Source: Bacteroidota bacterium (lineage in GTDB: Bacteria; Bacteroidota; Bacteroidia; Bacteroidales; Paludibacteraceae). From it: a stretch of 64,000 nt of DNA. This document shows positions 16,567-26,581 of the stretch, piece after piece; positions within the stretch are counted from its first letter, which is position 1, and each line of letters begins with the position of its first letter. The stretch covers positions 124,001-188,000 of the forward strand of contig JAFNAS010000003.1 of the NCBI GenBank assembly GCA_017860295.1, written 5' to 3'. The translations under genes were made by a program, and so were the position numbers. The notes below the pieces were generated by a model. It saw only the letters and a list, made by a program, of their open reading frames with translations, was not told the DNA's origin and did not search any database.

Positions 16567-18585
16567 TCAATTTTCTTTTATTGTTTTGAGGACTTGCTGA
16601 TCTATCGTTATGGTGTATTTTTTTCGGAGCTCTTTTACCCATTGATTTTCCAGATATGTCTGATAATCGGATGTAAGTATACCTATTACATCGGAATAAG
16701 ATTCCGGTCCGGTTTTAAGAATTTTTCCATAAGTGAAAACAATAGGGAAAGTTTTGGAAGGTGTAAAATCACCGGTTTTAAATTCAAATTTGTCTACCGC
16801 TTTGTTATCGCCTTGTACGAACAGCCCTTTCTCAATTTTTGCTACGCTAAGGGTGTCTTTGTTGAGCTGTGACGCAAGATATGCTCCAATGGAATCTTGC
16901 GGTGCTTTGGCAATAAGTTCTATTGCTTTGAGACGGGTAACCTCGTTTTTACATGAAATGACCAAGCCCTTGAAACGAGGTTCCGACCAAGTGTAATTTC
17001 TACGGTTTGCTTTGAAAAATGCCTCCAGACCTTTGCTGTCGCGTGTGGCTTTGTCCCACACCTTTTCGTTGCTGATGTTGAAAAGCAGAATTCCATCGTG
17101 ATACTCTCTCATCAGGTTGCCAAAGTCAGGATACTCTTTTTCCAGCTGATCGTCTTTGTAATTGACAAGAGCTGTGTTTACAAATTGCTGGTACTTTTCT
17201 TCAATAAGTGCTTTTTTATCGGTTTGCCGACTGTTGGGATAACGATTCAGAAAAAAGGCAAAATCGCATTGTGTCAATGTTTGATCGGCAAAAGTAGCCA
17301 TCGTTCCGTTCATGTGTTCCGTTGCATTCACAAAAGCAGTGTCTTTCAACGAATATTTCTCTGCCAATGGGTAAAAAGGCGCAATTGAAGCATTGATATT
17401 TTTGAATTGATATTTTGTTTTTAGTTGATCTATAAATGCTTGAGTGATTCTATTTGCCCGTTCGTCGCGTTGAATCCGGCGTTCAATCTCAGCTCTTTTC
17501 TCTGCGAGCGGCTCCAACTGTTTTATGTCGAGCAGTTTGATGATATGCCATCCGTAGGGAGAGAGAACCGGTTGGCTGATTTCTCCTTTTTTAAGAGCGA
17601 AGGCAGCATCTTCAAACTCTTTCACCATACTTCCCGATCCAAACCAGGGTAGTACTCCTCCGTTGACAGCAGAACTTTTGTCATCCGAAGTTTTACGGGC
17701 AAGAACTTCGAAATCAGCCCCATTCTTCACTTCGAGATAGAGGCTGTCGATTACCATTTTCATTTTCTTTTTAATCGAATCAGAGGCATCTTGCGATGCG
17801 AATTTCATGATATGCGCAACCTGTAATTTGCCTCGAGAAGGACGACGGGCTTCTACTTTGATGATGTGATAACCGTATGGAGTACGAACCGGAGCACTTA
17901 TTTGTCCTACCGGCGTGTTGTAGGCAACGTTCTCGAATGGATATATGGTCATAAAACCGCTGATGAATCCGAGATGTCCTTTGTTTTCAATGGCCGAAGG
18001 ATCTTCCGACTCTTTCCGGGCTACTTCGTTAAAATTTTCGGGTTCGATGGTTATCTGTTTGCAATGGCCGAACAATCTGGTGAAAAAACCGCATTTAGAG
18101 TCGATTGTCCGGGGTATTCTTGTGATACGTTCACGGATGGCTGCTATTTTGTTGTAAGCTGCCAACGTATCGGTCGGTGTCGCATTGGAGGCTATCCGAA
18201 TCAAGATGTGACTTACATCTACCTCCTCTTTTAGTCGGTCATAGGCCTCATTCACCAAGCGGTTTTGCATCACCGTATCGGTAAGATAAACAGGAGTCAA
18301 TTGACGGCGATAACCGGCAAGTTCTTCTAAAAAAGTCCGGGTAGTATCCATACCCAAAGCTTCAGCTTCGAGGACTTTCATTTTGAAATTTTGAAACAAA
18401 ATGAGATATTCTGCCAATGATTTCTTATCCAGCGTGTTCTGAGTATTGTTTTTGTTGTATAGATATTCAAATTCAGACTTGTGGATAGGAGTCCCTTTGA
18501 TTGTCATCAAAATCGGATCATTTCCGTTTTGAGCAAACAAAGAACTTGCTAACGCAACAAAGGAGATCAACAATAGTTGTTTCAT
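16567..18585 (-). CDS. Periplasmic peptidyl-prolyl isomerase with two PpiC domains
   Basis: A 672-residue exported protein (signal MKQLLLISFVALASSLFAQ). Two parvulin domains lie at about 120-245 (DVSHILIRIASN to GYHIIKVEARRPSRG) and about 250-355 (LQVAHIMKFASQ to GWHIIKLLDIKQ). A long C-terminal part without a known domain follows. It is probably a foldase for exported proteins. It is the first gene of the foldase/foldase/OstA set and has its own likely promoter at 18684-18691. Confidence 0.85.
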   Translation of the reverse strand: MKQLLLISFVALASSLFAQNGNDPILMTIKGTPIHKSEFEYLYNKNNTQNTLDKKSLAEYLILFQNFKMKVLEAEALGMDTTRTFLEELAGYRRQLTPVYLTDTVMQNRLVNEAYDRLKEEVDVSHILIRIASNATPTDTLAAYNKIAAIRERITRIPRTIDSKCGFFTRLFGHCKQITIEPENFNEVARKESEDPSAIENKGHLGFISGFMTIYPFENVAYNTPVGQISAPVRTPYGYHIIKVEARRPSRGKLQVAHIMKFASQDASDSIKKKMKMVIDSLYLEVKNGADFEVLARKTSDDKSSAVNGGVLPWFGSGSMVKEFEDAAFALKKGEISQPVLSPYGWHIIKLLDIKQLEPLAEKRAEIERRIQRDERANRITQAFIDQLKTKYQFKNINASIAPFYPLAEKYSLKDTAFVNATEHMNGTMATFADQTLTQCDFAFFLNRYPNSRQTDKKALIEEKYQQFVNTALVNYKDDQLEKEYPDFGNLMREYHDGILLFNISNEKVWDKATRDSKGLEAFFKANRRNYTWSEPRFKGLVISCKNEVTRLKAIELIAKAPQDSIGAYLASQLNKDTLSVAKIEKGLFVQGDNKAVDKFEFKTGDFTPSKTFPIVFTYGKILKTGPESYSDVIGILTSDYQTYLENQWVKELRKKYTITIDQQVLKTIKEN

Positions 18586-18683
18586 GTCTGATAATGGCTT
18601 GAAAATGCCTTTCTGTAAAATTGAATGGTCAACCGGAAGGTGCTTTTAATATAGAGTTTCGGTTGGTGTTAAAATATTGCCTG

Positions 18684-18691
18684 CAAATATA
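18684..18691 (-). promoter_or_regulatory. Promoter -7 element for the foldase/OstA set
   Basis: Minus-strand TATATTTG fits TAnnTTTG, about 100 nt before the start at 18585. Confidence 0.5.
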
Positions 18692-18794
18692 CGAATTGTT
18701 TTTGTTGAGACAATGTGAGTTTGCTATCTCTGTGTGCGTCAATATAGCTCAAAATCACTTAAAAAAGGTAATTCATTCATGGAATAATTCCGAA

Positions 18795-20345
18795 TTACTT
18801 CTTGGGGCTCATCGTCACAAACGGAATCAACATCTCTTCCAACGAAATGCCTCCGTGCTGGAAGGTGTTTTTGTAGTAACCGACGTAGTGATTGTAGTTA
18901 TTCGGATAGGCAAAAAAATCGTCTTGCATGCAATAGACATAAGCGGTACTGACATTGGGTGACGGTAATCCGTATTTAGAAGGTTGTGCCATTTCAAATA
19001 CCTCTTTTGAATTGTAGTTCAGATTCTTACCGGCCTTATATCTTAAGTTTGTACTCGTGCCGCGATCGCCCACAATTTTCACAGGATTGGTCACTTTAAT
19101 GGTGCCGTGGTCGGTGGTGACAATCACTTTGTAGTTGCTGTTGGCTAGTTCTTTGAATAGGTCGTAGGTGGACGAATGGCGAAACCAAGACAGGGTGAGC
19201 GAACGATAAGCCTCTTCACTATGCGCCAATTCGCGTATCATTTTCGATTCCGTGCGTGCGTGCGAAAGCATATCGACAAAATTCAGTACGCACACATTCA
19301 ACTGATTGGATGATAATTGCGAGATTTTTTCAATTAGTTTTTCTCCGGCTATTGTATCGAATATCTTGTGAAACGAAAAGCTGTATTTCTTTCGAAAACG
19401 GTCTATCTGGCTTTTTAGCAGTTCTTCTTCGTGAATATTTTTATGTTCTTCTTCTTCTTCACTTACCCACAAATCGGGAAATAGCTGAGTGATTTGCAAC
19501 GGCATTAAACCCGAAAAAATGGCGTTGCGGGCATATTGCGTGGAGGTAGGAAGTATGCTGTAATACAACTCTTCCTGATCGAATATGAAAAATTCACCCA
19601 ACAATTCTTTGATAAGCCGCCACTGATCGAAACGGAAATTATCGATAAGAATGAGAAAAACTTTCTCGCCCTGATCGAGTAGCGGAAAAATCCGTTTTTT
19701 AAAAAGATCGGGACTAATCAACGGACGGTTGTCCGGATCTTCAAACCATTTGGCATAATTGCGTTTGATGAATTTGGCGAAGGCGGCATTGGCCTCCGTT
19801 TTTTGCATCAGCAGCAATTCGTCCATGCTATTTTCGGCTTCGCTCAACTCCAGTTCCCAGTAAACCAATCGCCGGTATACTTCAGCCCAGTCGGCGTATG
19901 AAAATGAGTCGTTGATCTGCATTCCGAGCTTATTGAAGTCGGAACGATAAGCCGAGGTAGTTTGCTCGGAGATAATTTCTCTTTTATGAAGATTCTTTTT
20001 GAGTGTCAGTAGGATCTGGCTGGGATTCACCGGTTTGGTCAGGTAATCGGCTATTTTGTTGCCAATAGCCATGTCCATGATGTTTTCTTCTTCACTTTTG
20101 GTAATCATCACTACAGGCACCGAGGGCTCGATCTCTTTGATGATGCTCAGGGTCTCGAGCCCGCTCTGACCCGGCATGTTTTCATCGAGAAAAATAATGT
20201 CAAAACGTTGTTGTCGGCACATTTCCACTGCGTCAGGGCCATTGGTGGCCGTCGAAACTTCGTAGCCTTTTTCTTCGAGAAAAAGAACGTAGCCCCGTAG
20301 CAGGTCAATCTCATCGTCAGTCCACAGAATTTTATCTTTAGTCAT
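18795..20345 (-). CDS. porX: PorX-type response regulator with PglZ domain
   Basis: A 516-residue protein from the ATG at 20345 (MTKDKILWTDDEIDLL). The N-terminal receiver domain (1-120) has the acidic pair TDDE, the phospho-acceptor aspartate in DIIFLDENMPG and the KP lysine in YLTKPVNPSQ. The rest is a PglZ-type alkaline-phosphatase-fold domain with FLILIDNFRFDQW and VIVTTDHGTIKV metal-site motifs. PorX controls type IX secretion genes in Porphyromonas and relatives and can hydrolyse oligonucleotides. Its partner kinase PorY is not in the window. The start chosen avoids overlap with the methyltransferase gene that ends at 20374. Confidence 0.92.
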   Translation of the reverse strand: MTKDKILWTDDEIDLLRGYVLFLEEKGYEVSTATNGPDAVEMCRQQRFDIIFLDENMPGQSGLETLSIIKEIEPSVPVVMITKSEEENIMDMAIGNKIADYLTKPVNPSQILLTLKKNLHKREIISEQTTSAYRSDFNKLGMQINDSFSYADWAEVYRRLVYWELELSEAENSMDELLLMQKTEANAAFAKFIKRNYAKWFEDPDNRPLISPDLFKKRIFPLLDQGEKVFLILIDNFRFDQWRLIKELLGEFFIFDQEELYYSILPTSTQYARNAIFSGLMPLQITQLFPDLWVSEEEEEHKNIHEEELLKSQIDRFRKKYSFSFHKIFDTIAGEKLIEKISQLSSNQLNVCVLNFVDMLSHARTESKMIRELAHSEEAYRSLTLSWFRHSSTYDLFKELANSNYKVIVTTDHGTIKVTNPVKIVGDRGTSTNLRYKAGKNLNYNSKEVFEMAQPSKYGLPSPNVSTAYVYCMQDDFFAYPNNYNHYVGYYKNTFQHGGISLEEMLIPFVTMSPKK

Positions 20346-20373
20346 AACGTTAAATTGCAATGTTTTGTAGCTT

Positions 20374-21132
20374 CTATTTGATAACAAGTGATCTCCGCCG
20401 GAATTCGGAACAAACGATTGCGGTTGCCACGGCGACATTCAGCGATTCGGATGTTTCGTTTCCGTTGGTAAACGCCGGTATTTCTAACCGATGGTCGATG
20501 CACTCGGCAATTTGATTGGAAATTCCGTTTCCTTCATTTCCCATGACTATCACAGCGTTATCGGGTAAACTGGCGTTGTATATCGAATCTCCTCCTAAAA
20601 AAGTTCCGTAAACAGGGATGGTCGGCTTTATTTTCAAGAGAAATTCGGATAAATCGGTATAATGTATAGAAACACGTCCCAACGCACCCATTGTTGCCTG
20701 AACCGTTTTCGACCCAAAAGCATCGGCAGTGTCGAGCGAACAGAAAATGTGCCGGATGCCGAACCAATCGGCCAGCCGGATGATGGTTCCGAGATTTCCC
20801 GGATTCTGTACCTTGTCTAATGCCAGATAAAGTTCTTTTTTGTTTGGATCGGGAAGGCTGCTATCAGGTTTTTTGAACATGGCAATTACTCCTTGCGGAG
20901 TTTTCTGAAATGAGGCCCGTTCTATCTCTTTGGGTGAGGCATAAACTGTCTCTGCAATGCGTCCCAAATAATGGCTCGTATCTTCTTTTGGTAGGATAAG
21001 CAGTTGGCAATCGAAGTATTGCAACAACTCGTTTACACACTTACTCCCTTCGGCAACAAAAAGACCGGAAGCGTCCCGCTCTTTTTTCTGAGCAAGCGAA
21101 CGAATAGATTTAATTTGAGCAGCAGACAGCAT
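20374..21132 (-). CDS. SpoU/TrmH-family RNA 2'-O-methyltransferase
   Basis: A 252-residue SPOUT methyltransferase. The three SpoU motifs are present: ALDKVQNPGNLGTIIR (motif 1, about 107-122), VIVMGNEGNGIS (motif 2) and SESLNVAVATAI (motif 3). The N terminus is an RNA substrate-binding domain of the L30e-like kind. The target, rRNA or tRNA, cannot be fixed from sequence. Its likely promoter is at 21158-21165, and porX starts 28 nt after its stop. Confidence 0.88.
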   Translation of the reverse strand: MLSAAQIKSIRSLAQKKERDASGLFVAEGSKCVNELLQYFDCQLLILPKEDTSHYLGRIAETVYASPKEIERASFQKTPQGVIAMFKKPDSSLPDPNKKELYLALDKVQNPGNLGTIIRLADWFGIRHIFCSLDTADAFGSKTVQATMGALGRVSIHYTDLSEFLLKIKPTIPVYGTFLGGDSIYNASLPDNAVIVMGNEGNGISNQIAECIDHRLEIPAFTNGNETSESLNVAVATAIVCSEFRRRSLVIK

Positions 21133-21157
21133 TGAAAACGTTGATAGAGTTCAGAGT

Positions 21158-21165
21158 CAAATATA
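21158..21165 (-). promoter_or_regulatory. Promoter -7 element for the methyltransferase gene
   Basis: Minus-strand TATATTTG, 25 nt before the start codon at 21132. Confidence 0.5.
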
Positions 21166-21192
21166 CGATGGATTTCGGATTGCACAATTAAA

Positions 21193-21232
21193 AGACCCGG
21201 ACTCTTAACATTTTATAGAGTTCTGTCGGTTT
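21193..21232 (-). terminator. Likely terminator of the EnvC-like gene
   Basis: GGACTC (21199-21204) pairs with GAGTTC (21218-21223) with one G-U pair, and ACC/GGT pair outside. On the minus strand it ends in TCTTTTAATT. Confidence 0.5.
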
Positions 21233-21239
21233 TTATAGA

Positions 21240-22625
21240 TTATCGAGCAAGCCACGATTCGGGATTCAACAACGTTTTGTTTAGCCACAACATCATGTAA
21301 AGTTCTGTTTTTCCGCCATTTTCATCGTCTACAAAGATTTTGCCAATTCGTTGCCGGGGAGAAACATGATCTCCTACGTTTACATAAATTGTCGTTAAGT
21401 TTGCATACACCGTACGATAATTTCCATGACGAATAATAATGGCATTGTTGTTTCCTGGAATAGAAAACCGTTGGGTTACAACACCTTCGAATACAGCACG
21501 TGCATCCGAATTACGGGGTGCCTGAATGTATATTCCTTTGTTGTTGGTCGTCACATGCTTGAGTACCGGATGTTGCTGTATACCAAAATGTCCCCGGATG
21601 TAGCCTTTTTCTACAGGCCACGGTAAACGTCCCTTGTTAGCGGCAAAATTACCTGAGACAAGCGCTTCTTCTTTTGTCATCATGTCGACATAAGCTGATG
21701 TGGAGGGTAGAGTGTGGGTTGCGGCTTTTGATGTTTCTTCGGCTGCCGGAGTTTGTTCGGACGGAACATGCGATTTTGATGGTCTCTTTTTTTGTTTTTT
21801 TGCGGCTTCTGAGGCTGCCTTATCTGCTGCTCTTTTCGCTTCTGCAGCTGCTTTTTCCATCTGAGCTTTCCGTCGTGCGGTGCGTCGTGCTTCTTCGCGG
21901 CGCATCTCTTCCATGATCGCTCTTTCGATACGGGCATTCAATGTGTTTGCCATTCGTCGCTGTTTTACCAGTTGGGATTGCAGCTCCTTATTCTTTTTCT
22001 TTAGCTCTTTGAGCGACTGGCTCTCTTTTGATTGCTCACTTTGCAATTGTTTGCTTTCTTGCTCTTTCTGGCTGAGCGTTACAACTTTCGACTGTTTGGA
22101 CTGAATTAGTTCGGTTTGCTTATGCGAAATAGTTTGTTGTACTCCTAAAATCTCATAAGCTTGTTTCTTCTGATAGTCGCTGCTCTCCTGAAGATAACGT
22201 AGTCGTCGATAAGCTTGCTCAATTGATTCAGACGAAAAAAGGAATAAGAATTGAGAATAGGTGCTTTTGCGCATTTGCGCTTCCTGAATGAGGCGGGCAT
22301 ATTCTGTTTTCAGCCGGGATAGGCGCTGTGAAAGGCGATCTTTTTCCGATTGTAGCGTATCCATGTGCTTATCCAAGGCATTGATTTGAAGACTGAGGTT
22401 GTTAATCAATACTTTGCGCGATGCTATAGTCTGGCGGATAATCGAAAGTTTGGTTTCGGATGAGGCGGCCGACTTTTTTGTATCTAAAAGCAATCGGTTC
22501 GTCATTTTTAGTTCTTCCTGCAATTTGGCTTTTTGAGTTTGTAACTCCTGAATCGATTGCGAAAAAACAGGGGCTATTATTGCTGCGAATAATAGAAAAA
22601 TGACAAATTTCCTTTTTGCGTACAT
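21240..22625 (-). CDS. EnvC-like amidase activator (coiled coil plus degenerate LytM)
   Basis: A 461-residue exported protein (signal ending APVFSQ). It has long coiled-coil segments (about 22-265), a charged Ala/Lys-rich linker and a C-terminal M23/LytM-like domain (about 325-461). Active LytM enzymes bind zinc through HxxxD and HxH motifs. Here the first site reads NNKGIY, and the second reads ELYMMLW with no histidine, so it should not cut peptidoglycan itself. That is how EnvC-type activators of cell-wall amidases look. It probably works at the septum. DUF4292 lies just upstream. Confidence 0.87.
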   Translation of the reverse strand: MYAKRKFVIFLLFAAIIAPVFSQSIQELQTQKAKLQEELKMTNRLLLDTKKSAASSETKLSIIRQTIASRKVLINNLSLQINALDKHMDTLQSEKDRLSQRLSRLKTEYARLIQEAQMRKSTYSQFLFLFSSESIEQAYRRLRYLQESSDYQKKQAYEILGVQQTISHKQTELIQSKQSKVVTLSQKEQESKQLQSEQSKESQSLKELKKKNKELQSQLVKQRRMANTLNARIERAIMEEMRREEARRTARRKAQMEKAAAEAKRAADKAASEAAKKQKKRPSKSHVPSEQTPAAEETSKAATHTLPSTSAYVDMMTKEEALVSGNFAANKGRLPWPVEKGYIRGHFGIQQHPVLKHVTTNNKGIYIQAPRNSDARAVFEGVVTQRFSIPGNNNAIIIRHGNYRTVYANLTTIYVNVGDHVSPRQRIGKIFVDDENGGKTELYMMLWLNKTLLNPESWLAR

Positions 22626-22635
22626 CTGCCCGGGT

Positions 22636-23451
22636 TTAGAATGGAAGTATTTGTTCGAGACCTACACGGTTGTAGTCCGAAAAATTAATTGAATTAATAC
22701 TTAAAGGTGTATTGAATGTAAGCTTTTCGATTGTAAACGTAAATCCGGTTTGTTTTTGGTTGTGAGAGGCTTCTATCAAGCATTGTGTCGGAAATACGAC
22801 CGAATCGAATGTGTTGAAATTGGAGTAGCTGCAGTTGAATTTTGCCTCGGATGCCGTTTGCTCGAGAGTTGTTTTGCTTAATTGATACTCTTTTGAAAAC
22901 TGATAATCAGCTTTCAAGTCCTTGTACGAGGTAATCCATTCGTAACCGTTGTCATTTGCTTTGAGTTCAGAACCTGCTACTTCATTGGCGGAATTTAATG
23001 GCTGGTTGGACAAAAGAGCCTGAATGTCTTTGAACCCTATTGCAACTCCGAATCGTTTTCGGAAGAATCCATAGTCGGTTACAAAATAGTTGTGGTTGTT
23101 TTTGTCAATGATGATTACCGAGTCAGGGCATAAAACGGCTCGGTACATTTCGATACCCAGTAGGGGCATGATGGAAACCTGAATGATGCTGTCCTTTATG
23201 ATTTTTACCGACGATGTGATGGAATAGGTCTTTTCGCGGAGTGTGATCGCGAATTTGCATTTTGCTGCGTTCATCGTCGAAAACTGGGGTAAATGCAGTT
23301 TTGATTGTATTGCAGGTTTCGCTACTGTGCTTTGGGTAGATGAAATGGTCGATGATGCAGTCAATTTTTTTGCAGAAGAGCAGCTGGTAATGGTTAATAG
23401 TGGAAGTAAAACTACCAGACTATATTTCAGAATAATTGTTTGAATCTTCAT
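22636..23451 (-). CDS. DUF4292 lipoprotein
   Basis: A 271-residue protein with a lipoprotein signal: hydrophobic stretch then LTITSCSS, with the lipid cysteine at about residue 24. The body has the beta-strand pattern of DUF4292, a LolB/LolA-like family common in Bacteroidota, with SVKIIKDSIIQVSIMPLLGIEMYRA and VTDYGFFRKRFGV segments. Function is not established; a role in outer-membrane lipid or lipoprotein handling is inferred from the fold. It sits 10 nt before the EnvC-like gene. Confidence 0.8.
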   Translation of the reverse strand: MKIQTIILKYSLVVLLPLLTITSCSSAKKLTASSTISSTQSTVAKPAIQSKLHLPQFSTMNAAKCKFAITLREKTYSITSSVKIIKDSIIQVSIMPLLGIEMYRAVLCPDSVIIIDKNNHNYFVTDYGFFRKRFGVAIGFKDIQALLSNQPLNSANEVAGSELKANDNGYEWITSYKDLKADYQFSKEYQLSKTTLEQTASEAKFNCSYSNFNTFDSVVFPTQCLIEASHNQKQTGFTFTIEKLTFNTPLSINSINFSDYNRVGLEQILPF

Positions 23452-23486
23452 AAGGCATTTTTTAAAAGACAGAAAGAAGCTCCCTT

Positions 23487-24461
23487 TTAGTAGTTTCTGG
23501 CAGTGGCAAAATCCAGAATCTCAATTAAAGCATCTTTTTCTACATTGTCAGGAAATGAAGATAGTGCGTTCCATGCTTTTTCTTTGAAAAACAGCATTTT
23601 TTCTTCAGCGTAACGAATTCCGCCTTTGCTTCGGGCAAATTCTTGTATTTCGGTGATCAGCGATTCGTCTTGGGGAACCGTTTGTAACTTTTGTAAAACG
23701 CTTTGACGTTCCTCTTCTGAGGACTGTTTGAGAGCGTAAATTAAAGGCAAGGTTATTTTTCCCTCTTTCAAGTCGTTACCGGTAGGTTTGCCAATGATGT
23801 TGCTGTCGGAATAATCAAAAATATCATCTTTAATCTGGAACCCAATACCCAGATTTTCTCCAAATTCACGTATCAACTTGACACTATATTCGTCGGCTCC
23901 CGCCGAAATAGCTCCCACTTCTGTACAGGCCGAAAACAAGGCTGCGGTTTTATTCCCGATCACTTTGAAATAGTGTGTTTCGCTCACTGTTTCTCCATCT
24001 GCTTTGTTGAGTTGTAACAGTTCTCCTTCGGCCAGCAGTTTTCCTACTTTGGCCAGAATAGTCCAGATACGTGAATTGTTGATGCCGGTAATGACCATAA
24101 AACTGGCCGCCAGCAAGTAATCACCCGATAATATGGCTGTTTTGTTTCCCCATTGAGCATAAACAGAAGGATTTCCACGCCGTTCTTTTGCTTCGTCCAC
24201 CACATCGTCGTGTAAGAGACTGGCTGTGTGCATGAGCTCCAGCGCAACAGCAGCCTGCAATGCCATATCGTTAATTTGGCCGCATAATTTACTGCACAGC
24301 AACGTCAGCGTAGGGCGTATTTGTTTCCCTACATTGGTCAGGAGATATGAATATATTTCGGTTAGCTGTTGATTGTCTGACTGAAAAGCAGATTTAAATA
24401 GCCCTTCAAAGCGTTCAAAATCGTGTATAACCGGTTGCTTTATTGCTGCTATATCTTTCAT
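23487..24461 (-). CDS. Polyprenyl (long-chain trans-isoprenyl) diphosphate synthase
   Basis: A 324-residue all-helical prenyltransferase. The first aspartate-rich motif is LLHDDVVDEAKERRG (about 90-104), and the second is QIKDDIFDYSD (about 208-218). It condenses isopentenyl diphosphate onto an allylic starter to make the side chain of quinones. Chain length is not fixed by eye; menaquinone side-chain synthesis fits an anaerobic Bacteroidales. Its promoter at 24485-24492 is divergent from that of the SPOR gene. Confidence 0.9.
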   Translation of the reverse strand: MKDIAAIKQPVIHDFERFEGLFKSAFQSDNQQLTEIYSYLLTNVGKQIRPTLTLLCSKLCGQINDMALQAAVALELMHTASLLHDDVVDEAKERRGNPSVYAQWGNKTAILSGDYLLAASFMVITGINNSRIWTILAKVGKLLAEGELLQLNKADGETVSETHYFKVIGNKTAALFSACTEVGAISAGADEYSVKLIREFGENLGIGFQIKDDIFDYSDSNIIGKPTGNDLKEGKITLPLIYALKQSSEEERQSVLQKLQTVPQDESLITEIQEFARSKGGIRYAEEKMLFFKEKAWNALSSFPDNVEKDALIEILDFATARNY

Positions 24462-24484
24462 TTACGAACGTTTTCTAAAAGCCA

Positions 24485-24492
24485 CAAAGTTA
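24485..24492 (-). promoter_or_regulatory. Promoter -7 element of the polyprenyl synthase gene
   Basis: Minus-strand TAACTTTG, 23 nt before the start codon. Confidence 0.55.
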
Positions 24493-24572
24493 TAAAAAAT
24501 ATCGCTATAAACAGTTGGAAAAATTCAAAATGACGTTTATCTCAAGATTGTAAATTTTCCTCTAAAAATGTG

Positions 24573-24580
24573 TACCTTTG
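24573..24580 (+). promoter_or_regulatory. Promoter -7 element of the SPOR gene
   Basis: TACCTTTG, an exact TAnnTTTG, with a TTG about 22 nt upstream and the start codon at 24622. Confidence 0.65.
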
Positions 24581-24621
24581 TGCCAACTTATGCTTAATAT
24601 GCCGCATAATATTTTGTTCGT

Positions 24622-25140
24622 ATGGTAAGAAGGAATAAAAGCTGTGTGTTAGTCCTGCTTAGTGCACTATTTACAAGTGTTTTTGATTTGTCGGCGCAGA
24701 ATATATTCTCTCATTTGGAGAGTAAAGATTCTTCTACAAAGGCGTCGATAAAAGTACATCAGGATCAGCGTGTAGAATCGTTGGTGTATGGTGTGAAGAA
24801 GAATCCTGTGGTTTCGGAGTCGCCAGCCGTTGCTGTTTCGGCGGCAGAGGTCGTTAACACGACCGAAGTGCAGGGGTATCGAGTGCAGGTGTATTCTAGC
24901 AATGTTCAACGAATGGCAAAATCGGAAGCGTTCAGAATTGAGGGCGAGTTGCAGCAGCTCCTTCCGGATATCCCTGTCTATGTCTCTTACCATTCTCCTT
25001 TTTGGAAAGTCAGAGCTGGTAATTGTCGCTCTATGCAGGAAGCTCAGCAATTGAAGTCTGAGATCGGAGATGCTTATCCACAAGTTAAGCGAGATTTGTA
25101 TGTGGTGCGCGATAAAGTAAAGGTGCCTGCTAAGCAGTAA
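24622..25140 (+). CDS. SPOR-domain protein
   Basis: A 172-residue exported protein. The signal sequence (LVLLSALFTSVFDLSAQ) is followed by a low-complexity linker, and then a C-terminal SPOR domain (about 85-165) with GYRVQVYSSNVQRMAKSEAF and FWKVRAGNCRSMQEAQQL. SPOR domains bind glycan strands stripped of peptides at division sites. It is likely periplasmic. It stands 86 nt before der on the same strand. Confidence 0.85.
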   Translation: MVRRNKSCVLVLLSALFTSVFDLSAQNIFSHLESKDSSTKASIKVHQDQRVESLVYGVKKNPVVSESPAVAVSAAEVVNTTEVQGYRVQVYSSNVQRMAKSEAFRIEGELQQLLPDIPVYVSYHSPFWKVRAGNCRSMQEAQQLKSEIGDAYPQVKRDLYVVRDKVKVPAKQ

Positions 25141-25226
25141 ATGCTTTGTATATCAGATTTATATAGATAACCAAAATCGTATTTTATAGTTGATGCTTGC
25201 GTGCATCGAATAAATAACAACATTTC

Positions 25227-26540
25227 ATGAGCAATATTGTAGCTATTGTTGGCCGGCCAAATGTCGGAAAATCAACTCTTTTTAATCGTTTGACCCAATC
25301 CAGAAGAGCCATTGTAAATGATGAAGCGGGTACTACTCGCGATCGTCAGTATGGCAAGGTAGAGTGGAACGGTAAAGAATTTTCCATGATTGACACCGGT
25401 GGATGGGTGGTTAATTCGACCGATATTTTTGAAGAAGCTATCAAACGTCAGGTCTCTATTGCTATTGAAGAATCGGATGTTATTCTTTTTGTTGTAGATA
25501 TTCTGAATGGGATTACAGACCTTGATCTGGAAGTTGCCAGTATATTACGCAGAGGAAAAAAACCGGTTGTATTGGTTGCAAACAAAGCCGACACATTCGA
25601 TTTGCAGTATCAGGCCGCCGAATTTTATGCTTTCGGATTGGGTGATCCTTATGTGATCTCCGCAATTAATGGATCGGGAACAGGAGAACTGTTGGATGAA
25701 GTATTATCCCATTTTAGAACCGACGGTGAAGACGAAAATCTGGAAGATTTACCGAAATTTACTGTAGTGGGACGCCCGAATGCCGGGAAATCGTCGTTGG
25801 TGAATGCTTTGATCGGAGATGACAGAACCATTGTGACCGAGATTGCCGGTACTACCCGCGATTCTATCTATACACGGTATAATAAATTTGGTCAGGATTT
25901 TTATTTGGTCGACACTGCCGGGATTCGTAAAAAGAGCAAAGTAAACGAAGATCTCGAGTTTTATTCCGTACTTCGGGCAATACGAGCCATCGAAAGTGCC
26001 GATGTGTGCATTTTAATGATCGATGCAACACGAGGTATTGAAAGCCAGGATCTGAATATTTTTTCGCTTGTGCAAAAAAACAGGAAAGGGTTGGTTGTAT
26101 GTGTGAACAAATGGGATCTTGTCGAAAATAAAGAAGTGAAAGATATTAAGGCATTCGAAAACTCTATTCGTGAGCGGTTAGCACCATTTATCGATTTTCC
26201 TATTATATTTACATCGGCGTTGACGAAGCAGCGCATATTCAAAGTAGTGGAAACGGCTGTGGCGGTATATCAAAACAAAACGAGGAGGGTTTCGACCAAT
26301 AAGCTGAATGAGTTTTTCTTGCCGTTAATAGAAAATTATCCGCCCCCGGCTATGAAGGGGAAATATATCAAAATCAAATATGTAACACAACTGCCCGACA
26401 CTCAGGTGCCAACTTTTGTGTTTTTTGCAAATTTGCCGCAGTACGTAAAGGAACCATACATTCGGTTTCTGGAGAATAAACTGCGAAGCACATGGACCTT
26501 TACGGGAACGCCCGTATTGTTGTTTATGAGGCACAAGTAA
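25227..26540 (+). CDS. der: Ribosome biogenesis GTPase Der (EngA)
   Basis: A 437-residue protein with the double G domain that defines Der, needed for 50S subunit assembly. The first domain has [18 protein letters not shown] and NKAD; the second has [19 protein letters not shown] and NKWD. The C-terminal KH-like domain (about 350-437) is complete. It is followed after 41 nt by an outer-membrane barrel gene. Confidence 0.97.
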   Translation: MSNIVAIVGRPNVGKSTLFNRLTQSRRAIVNDEAGTTRDRQYGKVEWNGKEFSMIDTGGWVVNSTDIFEEAIKRQVSIAIEESDVILFVVDILNGITDLDLEVASILRRGKKPVVLVANKADTFDLQYQAAEFYAFGLGDPYVISAINGSGTGELLDEVLSHFRTDGEDENLEDLPKFTVVGRPNAGKSSLVNALIGDDRTIVTEIAGTTRDSIYTRYNKFGQDFYLVDTAGIRKKSKVNEDLEFYSVLRAIRAIESADVCILMIDATRGIESQDLNIFSLVQKNRKGLVVCVNKWDLVENKEVKDIKAFENSIRERLAPFIDFPIIFTSALTKQRIFKVVETAVAVYQNKTRRVSTNKLNEFFLPLIENYPPPAMKGKYIKIKYVTQLPDTQVPTFVFFANLPQYVKEPYIRFLENKLRSTWTFTGTPVLLFMRHK

Positions 26541-26581
26541 AGTGCCACTTCGATCAAATCTATAGAGAAATAATTATTTAA

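Noticed and set aside
21240-22625. Active M23 peptidase
   Set aside because: The zinc-binding histidines and aspartate of LytM enzymes are missing from the C-terminal domain.
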